Assembly: GCA_964606695.1 (NCBI GenBank)
Contig: CAZSHG010000009.1
Coordinates: 44,642-108,641 of the forward strand
DNA: 64,000 bases
Direction of reading: 5' to 3'
Source of the DNA: CAZSHG01 sp964606695 [NCBI: uncultured bacterium]
GTDB taxonomy: Bacteria > UBP14 > UBA6098
Shown: in pieces, positions 7,826-17,193 of the stretch
Position numbering within the stretch: the first letter of the stretch is position 1
How the letters are laid out: each line of letters opens with the position of its first letter
Made by a program: the position numbers and the translations under genes
Notes under the pieces: generated by a model
Told to the model about the DNA's origin: nothing
The model's input: only the letters and a program-made list of their open reading frames with translations
The model's database searches: none

Positions 7826-7854
7826 AAAAAAAAGCGGCTTCATTTGAAGCCGCT
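7826..7854 (-). terminator. Rho-independent terminator of the von Willebrand A gene
   Basis: On the minus strand, a perfect 9-bp stem AGCGGCTTC/GAAGCCGCT (7854-7846 with 7841-7833) with an AAAT loop is followed by eight Ts. It lies 28 bp past the stop at 7882 and insulates the pilin promoter just downstream. Confidence 0.9.
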
Positions 7855-7881
7855 TCTATTTGCTGTCTGTTTACCATATGT

Positions 7882-10800
7882 TTAGCGAACAAGTAGTATC
7901 GAGCCGCTACAAACCGCCTCGCCGTCGTGCTCGATGGTATATAAATATAATCCAGGAGCACCGATACCGCCGTCGATAACCGTGCCGTCCCAGCTATCCG
8001 CGCCGGGCGGAGATTCATAAACCATCTGGTTATCGATATCGAATATGCGCAAAACGCCCTCGCCAAGCGCCATATATGGATAAGTGAAATAGATTACCTC
8101 GTTTATCCCGTCGCCGTTAGGGGTAAAGGGATTTGGATAGTAATTACAGGTCGTTACCGAGGGGAAGAAGCACCAGTGGAAAGGATCGCGGATATTCGCC
8201 AGTCCGTAGTCCGGTTCGAGGTCCGCCGCTACCAGATCCACGCAAACGCTGTCGTTGTTCCTCCATGTGAATTCGGCTTCATCCGGACGGAATGCGAAAA
8301 CCTCACTCGAATTCGAGAAATACATCCCCGGGTCGCCCCAGACGAAGGTGGTGGTATCGTTGAACGTGATTTCGATAGACGTCGAATCGACCGTTCGGAG
8401 GTCGTCCCATAAGTCTGCGGTTATTTCGATATCCAGATCGATAACCACCTCGCCCTGCGGCGGATGCGGGTTTTCTACTTCGGGCGCAGTCAGATCCACG
8501 AAATAGTCCCAGTATTCCGTCTCGCCCTCGAATCCCTGGTTGTCGAAGACCTGTTTGAGACTACACGCCACCCACATGCCGTCCGTGAAGTAGTCGGGTG
8601 GATTCGGATCGTAATAGAGCGTATCGTTGATGAATTGCAGTTGGGCGTCGGCCACGTCGTAATCGATGCCGTTTACGCCGAAGATTATAGTAGATGGGTT
8701 TACGCCGTCGGCGGAATCGGCGATATAGACGCAGATCTGCTGGTCTTCATTCGTCGAGACCTCGTTATCAAGTGGATACTGGACTTCGACTATCGGGCCT
8801 CTGCCGATGCGGAAAGTATCCGACCAGCAACAACTGCGGTCGTCAATGTAGCCGCCGTCAGTATCGTTATCGCAGGCATAAACCATGAATACGAAGGCGT
8901 CGCTGTCGGCAATAAGGACATCGACGTCCGTTTCAAATGTATCGCCGGCCGTATTCGACATCGGGATTTCGTCTAAGTAGCCGTCGGACAGGTCTCCGTC
9001 GGTGTCGTAGCGGAGGATAACTCCCTGGGGATCGTCCGGATCGACCGGGTCGTAAACGCCGGACTGGTCGTCGATAATCGTAACAACTATCCGGACAGGT
9101 TCGCCCGGATTCACCGTTCTCGGCCCCACGAAATGGAATTCGGGGCACAGAGAATCGTCGTCCGGCACTCTGAAGCACCAGTGGATTTCATCGATAGCGT
9201 TGGGGCCTTCGTTCAAATCGACGTAATCCGGCATATCCTCGGCTCGCGCGACAGATACGCAGATGCTGTCGTTATCCGCATTGTGCAATGGCGGCCTGGC
9301 ATTCTCGGGATTGAACACAAAATTAGTGCCGTCCCAGATAACGCCGTCCGAATTAATGTCAAGAAAGCGGATTTCCGGTGGGTATGTCTCGCGCGCCTCG
9401 CGGTTCTGGTAGGTCATTATTATCGATTCTTCGTTAATGCCCGAAAGATCGTCGAATATCTTGAAACTAACCGGAGCGTAATGGTCGTAAACCACAGCGT
9501 CCGGCGCGGGGCTTAAGTTAGACACAACCGGTGGCTCGAGATCGGCTCGCCAGGTCCATCGTAGTGGGCCGCAATAGGGCAGGTTGCCCTGGGTGTCCAT
9601 TATTCTGGCAAGGACGCATTCCGCGAATTGCCTGTGTGTCCAAGGGTTGGCGGGCGTGAATGTCAGTTTTGAGTCCTCGAACTCCAGCTCGGTATTCAAC
9701 AATGTATACATTGTCCCATTTACAATGAATTGTAGCCGGTCCTCGTCAACTGAATCCTCGAATTCAATCTCAGAGAGATCGACTATAATCTTCTGATACT
9801 CCCTGTTCGAAATGGGGTAGGGGTGTGTCGAGATTGTGTCTGGATGGGGCTCTACTATTGCCGCTTCCGGGCTACAAGGTGCCCAATATTGGAATTCGTC
9901 GTCGTCGTCCAGAACATCGCCGGGAACCTCGAGATGTGCTTCGATTTCGACTTCACGTAAGTCGCAAGATGCAACCGGATGGCTCGTGCTCCATCGGACA
10001 TAATATCCGCCACGAATATTCTCCACGATTTGCGTGAGAATCGTATCGAAGTTCGTGGAGGCCTCATAAAAACCGCCGCCGGTTTCCTCAGTAATAGAAC
10101 CTGGCCCATAATAAACACCATTGTAAGGCCTTGAAGGATCTGTGTAACTTGTATCGAGAATAACAAATGCTATGGCGTCGTTTGACATAATTGCATCGTA
10201 AACGTCGTCGTAGGTCTCGTCCGAATATGCCGTTCCGTCTCCGAGATAGTGATAGGGAGCGTCGGAAACGAGACATATCACTTTCTTTGCCCCCGGACGC
10301 CAGTGCATTTCTTCTAAAGCATCGACAATTCCGTCAAAATGCACCTCTGGGCCGTCGCCACCGCCGCTGGAACCTAAATCGTCCATCCAGGTATAGAATT
10401 CAGTAACATCGCCTGTGAGATCATGGCCGTAAGGGAAATTAACATGGTCTGCGAAAGTAACAAGACCAAGCCGGTAGTCGATACCGGAAGCGGCAAGCGC
10501 TGTCGCGAACTCCGTGCATCTAACAGCAACGGTGTCGATAAGCCTATACATTGATCCCGTGGTATCGATCACCCATACGATATCCGCCGCGCCCCCTCCG
10601 CCGAGGCTCTGCACGATAAGGGGGTATTGTTCGATACTATTCGTCCAGACACGGAAATTTTCTTCGTCCAGGCCCTCTATCATCGCGTCCTCTTCGTCGT
10701 TCACAATACAATAAGCGCTGATAAGCGGGAAGTGTGCGGGGTTGATGGATTCGATTTCGAGATTCAAATCCTCAGGTGGTATCATCTCGATGGTTATATA

Positions 10801-11757
10801 AAAACAATATTCAGTGTGATTCGGGCCGCAGGGCGGTGGAACGACGTCGTCCATGCCGAAACATATATCGACGGTGTCGCCGTATTCGAAATCGAGATGT
10901 GCATCCGAACAATCGAAAAAGATGGTATCGTTACGGAATCGAATAGCCGCGTCGCCCCAGAAGAAAGTATCACCATCTATTATGAAAAATATGCTTAACG
11001 TATCGTAATCAGTAAGCGAATCCGAGGCCGTGAAATAGATAGTTGGCCGAAGATCGTCCTCCGCGCTGAAAGGCGGGGGATAAATATAGTTGTAAGTGGG
11101 GCCTGTCGTATCCACGATGAAAGTGCAATCGAAAGCCGGACCCGGAATGTGGTTTCCAATCACGTCGGCAACGTCCAATAAAGAAACGCTGATTACGCCC
11201 TCGGGGAGCGTGCCGCCGTCGCTCCATGTCAGTATGCCGGTGACACTTGAATAGCTTAATTCAGGATCGCTAACCGTATATATTGTAGTGTTGACGCTTA
11301 ACTCGATGGTGCTCCCATCGATTCCACTGACGTCTTCGAGTAATATCGTTATCGCACTGTCGACGCACCCCGTCGTTTCACCACACGCCGGAAACAGTAG
11401 CTCTACCTCGGGCGGGTCGCCTTCTGCCATTACCCAGAAATCCGCGAAAAGGGTATCGCTTTCGCCGCTAATGTTGGTAACATAAACGTCTCTAACCCCC
11501 GTCGTTGCCGTTGGGAGCACTGTAATATCGGCTCTCGCAAGCGAGGCCGACAATCGGATGGTCCCGGTAACGTCGATATCCGGGCCGAAATCGGACGTCA
11601 TTCCGGCGAGGAAACCGCCGCCGTAAATCATTATATTGTATGATTCGCCGTGGACAACGACGTTCGGATCGACCGAGGTTATAGTCGGCGCTTGAGCGAA
11701 AACCGTCGGCAAAGCCAACAATAAAAGGACTGCGAAAAGTAGTAGCCTGCTTTTCAT
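7882..11757 (-). CDS. Secreted von Willebrand A protein with Ig-like domains and sorting domain
   Basis: A 1,291-residue protein. A signal peptide (residues 1-22, LLLFAVLLLLALPTVFAQA) precedes an IPT/TIG-like domain (SVDPNVVVHGESYNIMIYGGGF). Repeated Ig-like modules of about 100 residues, many starting near DxxxPxV and rich in Asp, occupy about 110-370 and 650-1200. A von Willebrand A domain lies at about 390-560 with the metal-site motif DTTGSM (398-403). The C-terminus has YPNPFTPNGDGINE and APGLYLYTIEHDGE, the gliding-motility/FlgD-like sorting type. Such proteins are exported to the cell surface and bind ligands or metals; the ligand is unknown. ATG 11757 has AAGGAG at proper spacing, a strong divergent promoter upstream and its own terminator, so it is a single-gene unit. 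It is acidic, as expected for Ca-binding surface proteins. Confidence 0.88.
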   Translation of the reverse strand: MKSRLLLFAVLLLLALPTVFAQAPTITSVDPNVVVHGESYNIMIYGGGFLAGMTSDFGPDIDVTGTIRLSASLARADITVLPTATTGVRDVYVTNISGESDTLFADFWVMAEGDPPEVELLFPACGETTGCVDSAITILLEDVSGIDGSTIELSVNTTIYTVSDPELSYSSVTGILTWSDGGTLPEGVISVSLLDVADVIGNHIPGPAFDCTFIVDTTGPTYNYIYPPPFSAEDDLRPTIYFTASDSLTDYDTLSIFFIIDGDTFFWGDAAIRFRNDTIFFDCSDAHLDFEYGDTVDICFGMDDVVPPPCGPNHTEYCFYITIEMIPPEDLNLEIESINPAHFPLISAYCIVNDEEDAMIEGLDEENFRVWTNSIEQYPLIVQSLGGGGAADIVWVIDTTGSMYRLIDTVAVRCTEFATALAASGIDYRLGLVTFADHVNFPYGHDLTGDVTEFYTWMDDLGSSGGGDGPEVHFDGIVDALEEMHWRPGAKKVICLVSDAPYHYLGDGTAYSDETYDDVYDAIMSNDAIAFVILDTSYTDPSRPYNGVYYGPGSITEETGGGFYEASTNFDTILTQIVENIRGGYYVRWSTSHPVASCDLREVEIEAHLEVPGDVLDDDDEFQYWAPCSPEAAIVEPHPDTISTHPYPISNREYQKIIVDLSEIEFEDSVDEDRLQFIVNGTMYTLLNTELEFEDSKLTFTPANPWTHRQFAECVLARIMDTQGNLPYCGPLRWTWRADLEPPVVSNLSPAPDAVVYDHYAPVSFKIFDDLSGINEESIIMTYQNREARETYPPEIRFLDINSDGVIWDGTNFVFNPENARPPLHNADNDSICVSVARAEDMPDYVDLNEGPNAIDEIHWCFRVPDDDSLCPEFHFVGPRTVNPGEPVRIVVTIIDDQSGVYDPVDPDDPQGVILRYDTDGDLSDGYLDEIPMSNTAGDTFETDVDVLIADSDAFVFMVYACDNDTDGGYIDDRSCCWSDTFRIGRGPIVEVQYPLDNEVSTNEDQQICVYIADSADGVNPSTIIFGVNGIDYDVADAQLQFINDTLYYDPNPPDYFTDGMWVACSLKQVFDNQGFEGETEYWDYFVDLTAPEVENPHPPQGEVVIDLDIEITADLWDDLRTVDSTSIEITFNDTTTFVWGDPGMYFSNSSEVFAFRPDEAEFTWRNNDSVCVDLVAADLEPDYGLANIRDPFHWCFFPSVTTCNYYPNPFTPNGDGINEVIYFTYPYMALGEGVLRIFDIDNQMVYESPPGADSWDGTVIDGGIGAPGLYLYTIEHDGEAVCSGSILLVR

Positions 11758-11843
11758 GAAAGGCTCCTTATATATGTTTCTTCCCTATAGAGAACATTAA
11801 AATTATATTCTCGCGCTCCCCTGGGATAAACCACATCCATAAT

Positions 11844-11871
11844 AATATAGTTAGAAACCGCTTAATGTCAA
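11844..11871 (-). promoter_or_regulatory. Sigma-70 promoter of the von Willebrand A gene
   Basis: On the minus strand, a consensus TTGACA (11871-11866), a 16-bp spacer and TATATT (11849-11844; the overlapping TATTAT gives 18 bp). The 5' UTR is about 80 nt. It lies back to back with the secA promoter, with 37 bp between the two -35 boxes. Confidence 0.8.
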
Positions 11872-11908
11872 TAGATGAATGAAAACAATTATCGCATTCA
11901 AGCCGTCC

Positions 11909-11937
11909 TTGACATAATTCGTATTCTAAAGTATATT
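11909..11937 (+). promoter_or_regulatory. Sigma-70 promoter of secA
   Basis: TTGACA (11909-11914), a 17-bp spacer and TATATT (11932-11937). The predicted start is near 11944, giving a 40-nt 5' UTR that holds a hairpin and the ribosome-binding site. Confidence 0.85.
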
Positions 11938-11949
11938 AATTAATTATTG

Positions 11950-11966
11950 CTTCGCGTTAAGCGAAG
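11950..11966 (+). promoter_or_regulatory. Hairpin in the secA 5' UTR
   Basis: CTTCGC (11950-11955) pairs perfectly with GCGAAG (11961-11966) across a GTTAA loop. The stem ends 2 nt before the GGAGG (11969-11973) of secA. There is no T run, so it is not a terminator. It may affect ribosome access or protect the 5' end. Regulation is inferred only. Confidence 0.5.
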
Positions 11967-11983
11967 ACGGAGGTTCGATAAAT

Positions 11984-14900
11984 ATGTCGTTTTTAGAAAA
12001 TATATTGAGAAACATCTTCGGATCGTCCAGCGACCGGCAGTTGAAGAAGATCATCCCGATTCTGGACGAGGTGCACGAGAGGGAAACCCGGTTCCGTTCG
12101 ATGACAGACGAACAGCTTTGGGAGGTTTCCGATGGATTCCGATCCCAAATCATCGAATACACAGCAGGTATCCGCTCCGAAATAGATAGGGTGAAGGCCG
12201 ATCTATCAACCGAAATCGGCGAAACCGCGCGAGAACAGGCCGAACAGCTCCATGAAAGGCTCAAAAATGACCTTCATAAGGCGAACCTGGAGATAATGGA
12301 GGAGATATTACCCTCCGCCTTCGCTCTGATATTGGAGGTTTCCTATCGACTGACCGGCAAAGAATTCAACGCCGCTGAACAGCACATGGCCTGGGGCGAC
12401 GACGTTACGGATATTTACGATGCGGACGATTTTGAATGGAAGGAACGCACGCCTCCCGGATACGAACGCCGATACGTGGCCGAACTCCCGGAATCCCTCG
12501 CACACGAATTGACAAACAGTTTCACACTCGTCCGTTTCGAGGACGGTAAAATAATTCGCTGTATAATCCCATTCGACGTCCAGATACTGGGCGGAGTCGT
12601 CCTCCATGAAGGCAGGATTGCGGAGATGGCCACCGGTGAAGGTAAAACCCTCGCCGCCGTGTTCCCGGCATATCTTAATGCGTTAACCGGTAAGGGCGTT
12701 CACATCGTTACGGTAAACGATTATCTTGCCCTCAGAGACTCCGAGTGGATGGGGCAGATTTACGAGTTCCTCGGCGTTTCGGTGGGATGTATCCACGGAG
12801 ACGTCGAGCCGCATTCGGAAGACCGACGGGAACAGTATCGCCGCGATATAACTTACGGAACGAACAACGAATTCGGTTTCGATTACCTGCGCGATAACCT
12901 TGCGGTGCGCCCGGAAGACCGCGTCCAACGCGAACATCATTATGCTATCGTGGACGAGGTCGATAGTGTCCTCATAGACGAGGCTCGGACGCCGCTAATT
13001 ATCTCCGGCCCGGTGGATTCCAAAATCCACGAACAATTCCGGAAATACGAACCGAAAGTAAATAGCCTTGTCCGGCGGCAAATTCAGTTTTCAACCCAGT
13101 TAATGACCGAGGCCGAACACGAACTGAAAAACGCGGGCTTCTTCGACGAGGAGGCAAAAGCCGACCGCGACGCAGTCTATTCGGCAGGCGAAAAACTGCT
13201 TCAGGTGAAACGAAGCACACCGAAGATCAGCCGATATCTGAAATTATCGAAAGAACAAGGCGTCCAGAAACTCGTCCAGCGAATCGAATCCGATAAAATG
13301 CGCGACAAGATTATGCACGAATTGGACGAAGAACTATATTTCGCCGTTGACGAGCATGAGAATTCTATCAACCTGACCGAGAAAGGACGGCAATTCCTCG
13401 ATTCCAATAATCCCGAGTTATTCGAACTACCGGATATCACAGCCCAACTTTCAGAAATCGAGGGCGACGAAAACCTTTCAGATGAGGAGAAGTCCGAACT
13501 TAAGAAGAAAGCCTACGAGGAATATTCCGAACGAACGGTCATTAACCATGCTATTTCTCAACTCCTGAAAGCTCATGTCCTTTTTGCGAAGGACGTCGAT
13601 TACGTTGTAATGGAGGGCAAAGTAATAATAGTCGATAGTTTCACCGGAAGGCTGATGTCCGGCAGGCGTTTCTCCGACGGCCTTCATCAGGCGCTGGAGG
13701 CTAAAGAAAACGTATCCGTGCAATCGGAGACACAGACTGTCGCTACAATCACACTTCAGAATTATTTCCGTATGTATAACAAACTGGCCGGCATGACGGG
13801 AACCGCGGAAACAGAAGCCAACGAGTTCTGGGAGATATACAAGTTAGAAGTATTGGTTATCCCAACCAATCGTCCGGTCCGGCGGGAGGATTCCGAGGAC
13901 GAAATATATATGTCCCGGCGTGAGAAATACAACGCCACCCTCGACGAGATAGAATATTGGCACGATAAACAACGCCCTGTTCTCGTCGGAACAGTAAGCG
14001 TCGATGTCTCCGAGACTCTGAGTAGAATGCTCAAGCGAAGGGGGATAAACCACAACGTCCTCAACGCAAAACAGCACCAGAAGGAAGCGGAGGTCGTAGC
14101 TCAGGCGGGTCAACCGGGAGCGGTTACTATCGCGACGAATATGGCCGGGCGAGGAACGGACATCAAACTCGGCACGGGTGTCGTAAAATGCCCTGAAGGA
14201 TGCCATCTGCTGTCAAAAAAACCGGATGACATGCCGGTTGCTCACGGGGAATGGAATCTCGGCAAATGCCGTGAAGAATGTCCGTGCGGATTACATATCA
14301 TCGGAACGGAACGCCACGAATCCAGGAGAATCGATCGCCAGCTTCGCGGAAGAAGCGGAAGGCAGGGCGATCCCGGTTCGAGCAGGTTCTATCTTTCACT
14401 CGAAGACGACCTGATGCGGCTATTCGGCTCCGATAGAATCGCCGGGGTAATGGACAGAATGGGCGCGGAAGAGGGAGAAGTAATTACCCATCCGCTTATA
14501 ACGAAACAAATCGAACGCGCCCAGAAACGGGTCGAAGCTCAGAATTTCGGCATCAGGAAACACCTAATCGAATACGACGACGTCAATAACGCCCAGCGCG
14601 AGGTTATCTACAACCGACGCAATAACATTCTGGACGGCGGCAATTTGGTCGATGAGTATCGTTCGATGATCCGCGATTACGTCGATACGCTGATGACAAG
14701 ATATACCGATCCCAAAACCCCGCCGCAGGATTGGGATTGGGACGGTCTCCGCGAAGATTTTGCAAAGACCTTTCTGACGGCATTACAAATCGATAGCGAA
14801 AGCAGACTGAAAACCAAACAGGATACTCTCGAAGATAAACTCGTTGAAGCCGCTTTCGCATCCTACAAATATCGCGAAGAAGGTCTCGGCGAAGAAATAA

Positions 14901-15364
14901 TGCGTAAGCTCGAAAGATACATCCTCCTTCGCACCATAGACGAACAGTGGAAGGAGCACCTCTACGCCCTCGACGGCCTGAAAGAGGGTATCAACCTTCG
15001 CGCTTATGGCCAGAAGGATCCATTAATCGAATACAAACGCGATGCCTTCGAGATGTTCACGGAACTTCTGGACAATATCAATCGGCTCGCTATCGAAAGG
15101 CTTTTTCGCGCACAGGTTACGCCTCAACCTCAGGAAAGCAGGCCGGGCAATTATCGCGAAGTCCATCGCGGGAAGGAAGGTTACGGCGTCCGCGCCGCTG
15201 GAAACGGTTCCGAAATCCCCGCTCCGAAACCTCAACCAGGCGTGAGGCGTCCCGGAATACCTAAACCTAAAACCGTTGTCAAAGGCGAAAAGGTCGGACG
15301 AAACGATCCCTGCCCCTGTGGGAGCGGAAAGAAATACAAGAAATGTTGCGGAAAAAACCTATAA
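11984..15364 (+). CDS. secA: Preprotein translocase ATPase SecA
   Basis: A 1,126-residue ATPase that drives secretory proteins through SecYEG at the inner membrane. Walker A MATGEGKT has its Lys at 221, followed by TVNDYLALRDSEWMG and the helicase box DEVDSVLIDEARTPLIISG. GMTGTAETEANEFWEIY, NMAGRGTDIKLG and GTERHESRRIDRQLRGRSGRQGDPG complete the motor. The C-terminus ends in the zinc motif DPCPCGSGKKYKKCC. The motor Lys lies about 110 residues further in than in E. coli because of an N-terminal insertion containing a coiled coil (about 60-110), common in FCB SecA. A second insertion before GLHIIGTERHE carries five Cys (736, 740, 762, 766, 768). ATG 11984 has GGAGG 10 nt upstream. Confidence 0.98.
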   Translation: MSFLENILRNIFGSSSDRQLKKIIPILDEVHERETRFRSMTDEQLWEVSDGFRSQIIEYTAGIRSEIDRVKADLSTEIGETAREQAEQLHERLKNDLHKANLEIMEEILPSAFALILEVSYRLTGKEFNAAEQHMAWGDDVTDIYDADDFEWKERTPPGYERRYVAELPESLAHELTNSFTLVRFEDGKIIRCIIPFDVQILGGVVLHEGRIAEMATGEGKTLAAVFPAYLNALTGKGVHIVTVNDYLALRDSEWMGQIYEFLGVSVGCIHGDVEPHSEDRREQYRRDITYGTNNEFGFDYLRDNLAVRPEDRVQREHHYAIVDEVDSVLIDEARTPLIISGPVDSKIHEQFRKYEPKVNSLVRRQIQFSTQLMTEAEHELKNAGFFDEEAKADRDAVYSAGEKLLQVKRSTPKISRYLKLSKEQGVQKLVQRIESDKMRDKIMHELDEELYFAVDEHENSINLTEKGRQFLDSNNPELFELPDITAQLSEIEGDENLSDEEKSELKKKAYEEYSERTVINHAISQLLKAHVLFAKDVDYVVMEGKVIIVDSFTGRLMSGRRFSDGLHQALEAKENVSVQSETQTVATITLQNYFRMYNKLAGMTGTAETEANEFWEIYKLEVLVIPTNRPVRREDSEDEIYMSRREKYNATLDEIEYWHDKQRPVLVGTVSVDVSETLSRMLKRRGINHNVLNAKQHQKEAEVVAQAGQPGAVTIATNMAGRGTDIKLGTGVVKCPEGCHLLSKKPDDMPVAHGEWNLGKCREECPCGLHIIGTERHESRRIDRQLRGRSGRQGDPGSSRFYLSLEDDLMRLFGSDRIAGVMDRMGAEEGEVITHPLITKQIERAQKRVEAQNFGIRKHLIEYDDVNNAQREVIYNRRNNILDGGNLVDEYRSMIRDYVDTLMTRYTDPKTPPQDWDWDGLREDFAKTFLTALQIDSESRLKTKQDTLEDKLVEAAFASYKYREEGLGEEIMRKLERYILLRTIDEQWKEHLYALDGLKEGINLRAYGQKDPLIEYKRDAFEMFTELLDNINRLAIERLFRAQVTPQPQESRPGNYREVHRGKEGYGVRAAGNGSEIPAPKPQPGVRRPGIPKPKTVVKGEKVGRNDPCPCGSGKKYKKCCGKNL

Positions 15365-16002
15365 TACTGTTTCTGGCGATAGCCGGATTAGCGTTCTCCG
15401 AAGGTCTGGCTGTTTACTTACATGGTTCGCCGTCATTACCGTTGAGTAGCGATTGGTTCGATTATGTGAACAAATACCCGGCGATGGAAGGTGGATTGTC
15501 TGTCGAGATACCGACGAAAACGGTTTTCACCGTGAGAATCGAGGGAAATTACGTTTCACTTCCCTCAGGCGGCGTGTTGGAGAACGGCGAAGCTTATTTC
15601 GGCTGTATAGGCGGGGTAGTTAAGAACGATATCGGGTTGAGCGCGAAAGTATTTATAGGGCCACAACTTATATTAGGGCAGGTTTACGCGAAGGGGAGAT
15701 ATAAAAGCCTTGATTACGGCGAAGAGGAGAATTATCGCGTCGATTTCAATAGTAAGGGCGAAGGTTTTGGGATTGGGATTATCGCTGGTATTGTGTTTGA
15801 ACCTACGAAACACCTGCGGATCGGTGCGAATCTGGCGACAAGCTATTTCAACGTTTCTAACGACCAGGTTGAAATTATTGGTTTCAACTACGATAACCCG
15901 GATGCGGGTGAAAGCGAGAGTATATACCGTTATGAGGGAGAATATACCGCGCTATCTTTAAGATTGGTTTTTGGCTATGAGTTTTTAGGGGAAGGGAGAT
16001 AA
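15343..16002 (+). CDS. Predicted outer-membrane β-barrel protein
   Basis: A 219-residue protein of unrecognised family. A signal peptide (about 1-19, KPIILFLAIAGLAFSEG) is followed by alternating amphipathic β-strands with aromatic ends (GLSVEIPTKTVFTVRIEGNY, LRIGANLATSYFNV) and a final strand LSLRLVFGYEFLGEGR, consistent with a small outer-membrane barrel of the PorT/OmpW sort. The ATG overlaps the last 22 bp of secA in another frame, so translation is probably coupled. It is followed by the PLP enzyme with no gap. The C-terminus does not end in a classic aromatic residue, so periplasmic location remains possible. Confidence 0.75.
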   Translation: MLRKKPIILFLAIAGLAFSEGLAVYLHGSPSLPLSSDWFDYVNKYPAMEGGLSVEIPTKTVFTVRIEGNYVSLPSGGVLENGEAYFGCIGGVVKNDIGLSAKVFIGPQLILGQVYAKGRYKSLDYGEEENYRVDFNSKGEGFGIGIIAGIVFEPTKHLRIGANLATSYFNVSNDQVEIIGFNYDNPDAGESESIYRYEGEYTALSLRLVFGYEFLGEGR

Positions 16003-17193
16003 ATGAGCATAGTCGATAAATGCAGGGCTTTCGACGAGGCGGAGAAGGTCAGGAAATTAGGATTATATCCTTATTTCCGCGAAATAGATTCGGAACAGGA
16101 TACCTGGGTAACGTTAAAGGGCGGAAAGCGCGTCCTGATGATGGGCTCGAATTCCTATCTTGGGCTTACGAATCATCCTCGTGTGATAGAAGCCGCCGTG
16201 AAAGCAACGAAGGAACTTGGCACTGGTTGCGCAGGAAGCCGTTTTTTGAACGGCACGCTGAAAATCCATATGCAACTGGAAGAGGAACTCGCCGATTTCA
16301 TGGGAACCGAAGCGGCTCTGGTTTTTTCGACAGGTTTCCAGACTAATATCGGGACAATAGCGCCTCTCGTTGGGCGAAAAAATTACGTTATTTGCGATAA
16401 ATTCAACCACGCCAGCATCTACGACGGCGCGAGACTCGCATTTGGAGAACATGTGCGGTTCGAGCATAATAACATGGAGGATCTCCGCCAAAGACTGGAA
16501 TCTATCCCACTGGATTCGGATAAGCTTTTAGTGGTGGACGGTATTTTCTCTATGGAAGGCGACATAGCGAAACTGCCCGAAATAGTAACTCTCGCCGAAG
16601 AATTTAACGCCGACATCATGGTCGATGACGCACATTCGATAGGAGTTTTGGGGCCTAACGGCGAGGGCACCGCCGCGCATTTCGGTCTTCGGGATCGCGT
16701 TGCTATGACTATGGGAACGTTCAGCAAATCTCTGGCTTCCCTGGGGGGGTTCCTTGCCGCTAATGACTATGTCATCGAATATTTGAAACACCATAGCCGT
16801 GCGTTGATATTCTCCGCTTCGCCGTCTCCTGCGAATGCCGCCGCCGCAAGAGAGGCATTGAGAATTATCATCGAAGAGCCTGAACGAAGAGAAAAACTCT
16901 GGTCCAATACGAGGATGATGCTCGATGAATTCCAGAAAATGGGCTACAATACGGGTGTAGCGGAAACGCCTATTATACCACTACACGTCGGCGATATGCA
17001 AACAGCGTTTATGATGTGCAAAAGACTGGAAGACGAGGGTATCTTCATCAATCCCGTAGTGCCGCCTGCTACTCCGCCCGGCGATTGCCTTATTCGAGTG
17101 AGTTTCATGGCGACTCATACCGAAGACGATTTGAATTTCGCGCTCGAAATTTTCAGAAAGATCGGTATCGAGATGGGTGTTATCGAAGGTTAG
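16003..17193 (+). CDS. α-Oxoamine synthase, probably serine palmitoyltransferase-like
   Basis: A 396-residue PLP enzyme of fold type I that condenses an amino acid with an acyl-CoA or acyl-ACP. Family marks are SNSYLGLTNHPRV (49-61), GTGCAGSRFLNGT (73-85), the stacking His in NHASIYDG (His136), VDDAHSIG (207-214) and the PLP Lys242 in GTFSKSLASLGGF. The N-terminus with GLYPYFREIDSEQDT is the pattern I associate with Bacteroidetes serine palmitoyltransferase rather than BioF or Kbl, whose usual biotin or threonine-degradation partners are absent here. That would make long-chain bases for sphingolipids. Length fits all three families, so the substrate is an inference. ATG 16003 follows GGGAG. 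Confidence 0.85.
   Translation: MSIVDKCRAFDEAEKVRKLGLYPYFREIDSEQDTWVTLKGGKRVLMMGSNSYLGLTNHPRVIEAAVKATKELGTGCAGSRFLNGTLKIHMQLEEELADFMGTEAALVFSTGFQTNIGTIAPLVGRKNYVICDKFNHASIYDGARLAFGEHVRFEHNNMEDLRQRLESIPLDSDKLLVVDGIFSMEGDIAKLPEIVTLAEEFNADIMVDDAHSIGVLGPNGEGTAAHFGLRDRVAMTMGTFSKSLASLGGFLAANDYVIEYLKHHSRALIFSASPSPANAAAAREALRIIIEEPERREKLWSNTRMMLDEFQKMGYNTGVAETPIIPLHVGDMQTAFMMCKRLEDEGIFINPVVPPATPPGDCLIRVSFMATHTEDDLNFALEIFRKIGIEMGVIEG

Noticed and set aside
8464-8976. Plus-strand open frame of 170 codons inside the von Willebrand A gene
   Set aside because: Antisense shadow of an Asp-rich coding region. No start signals and no domain.
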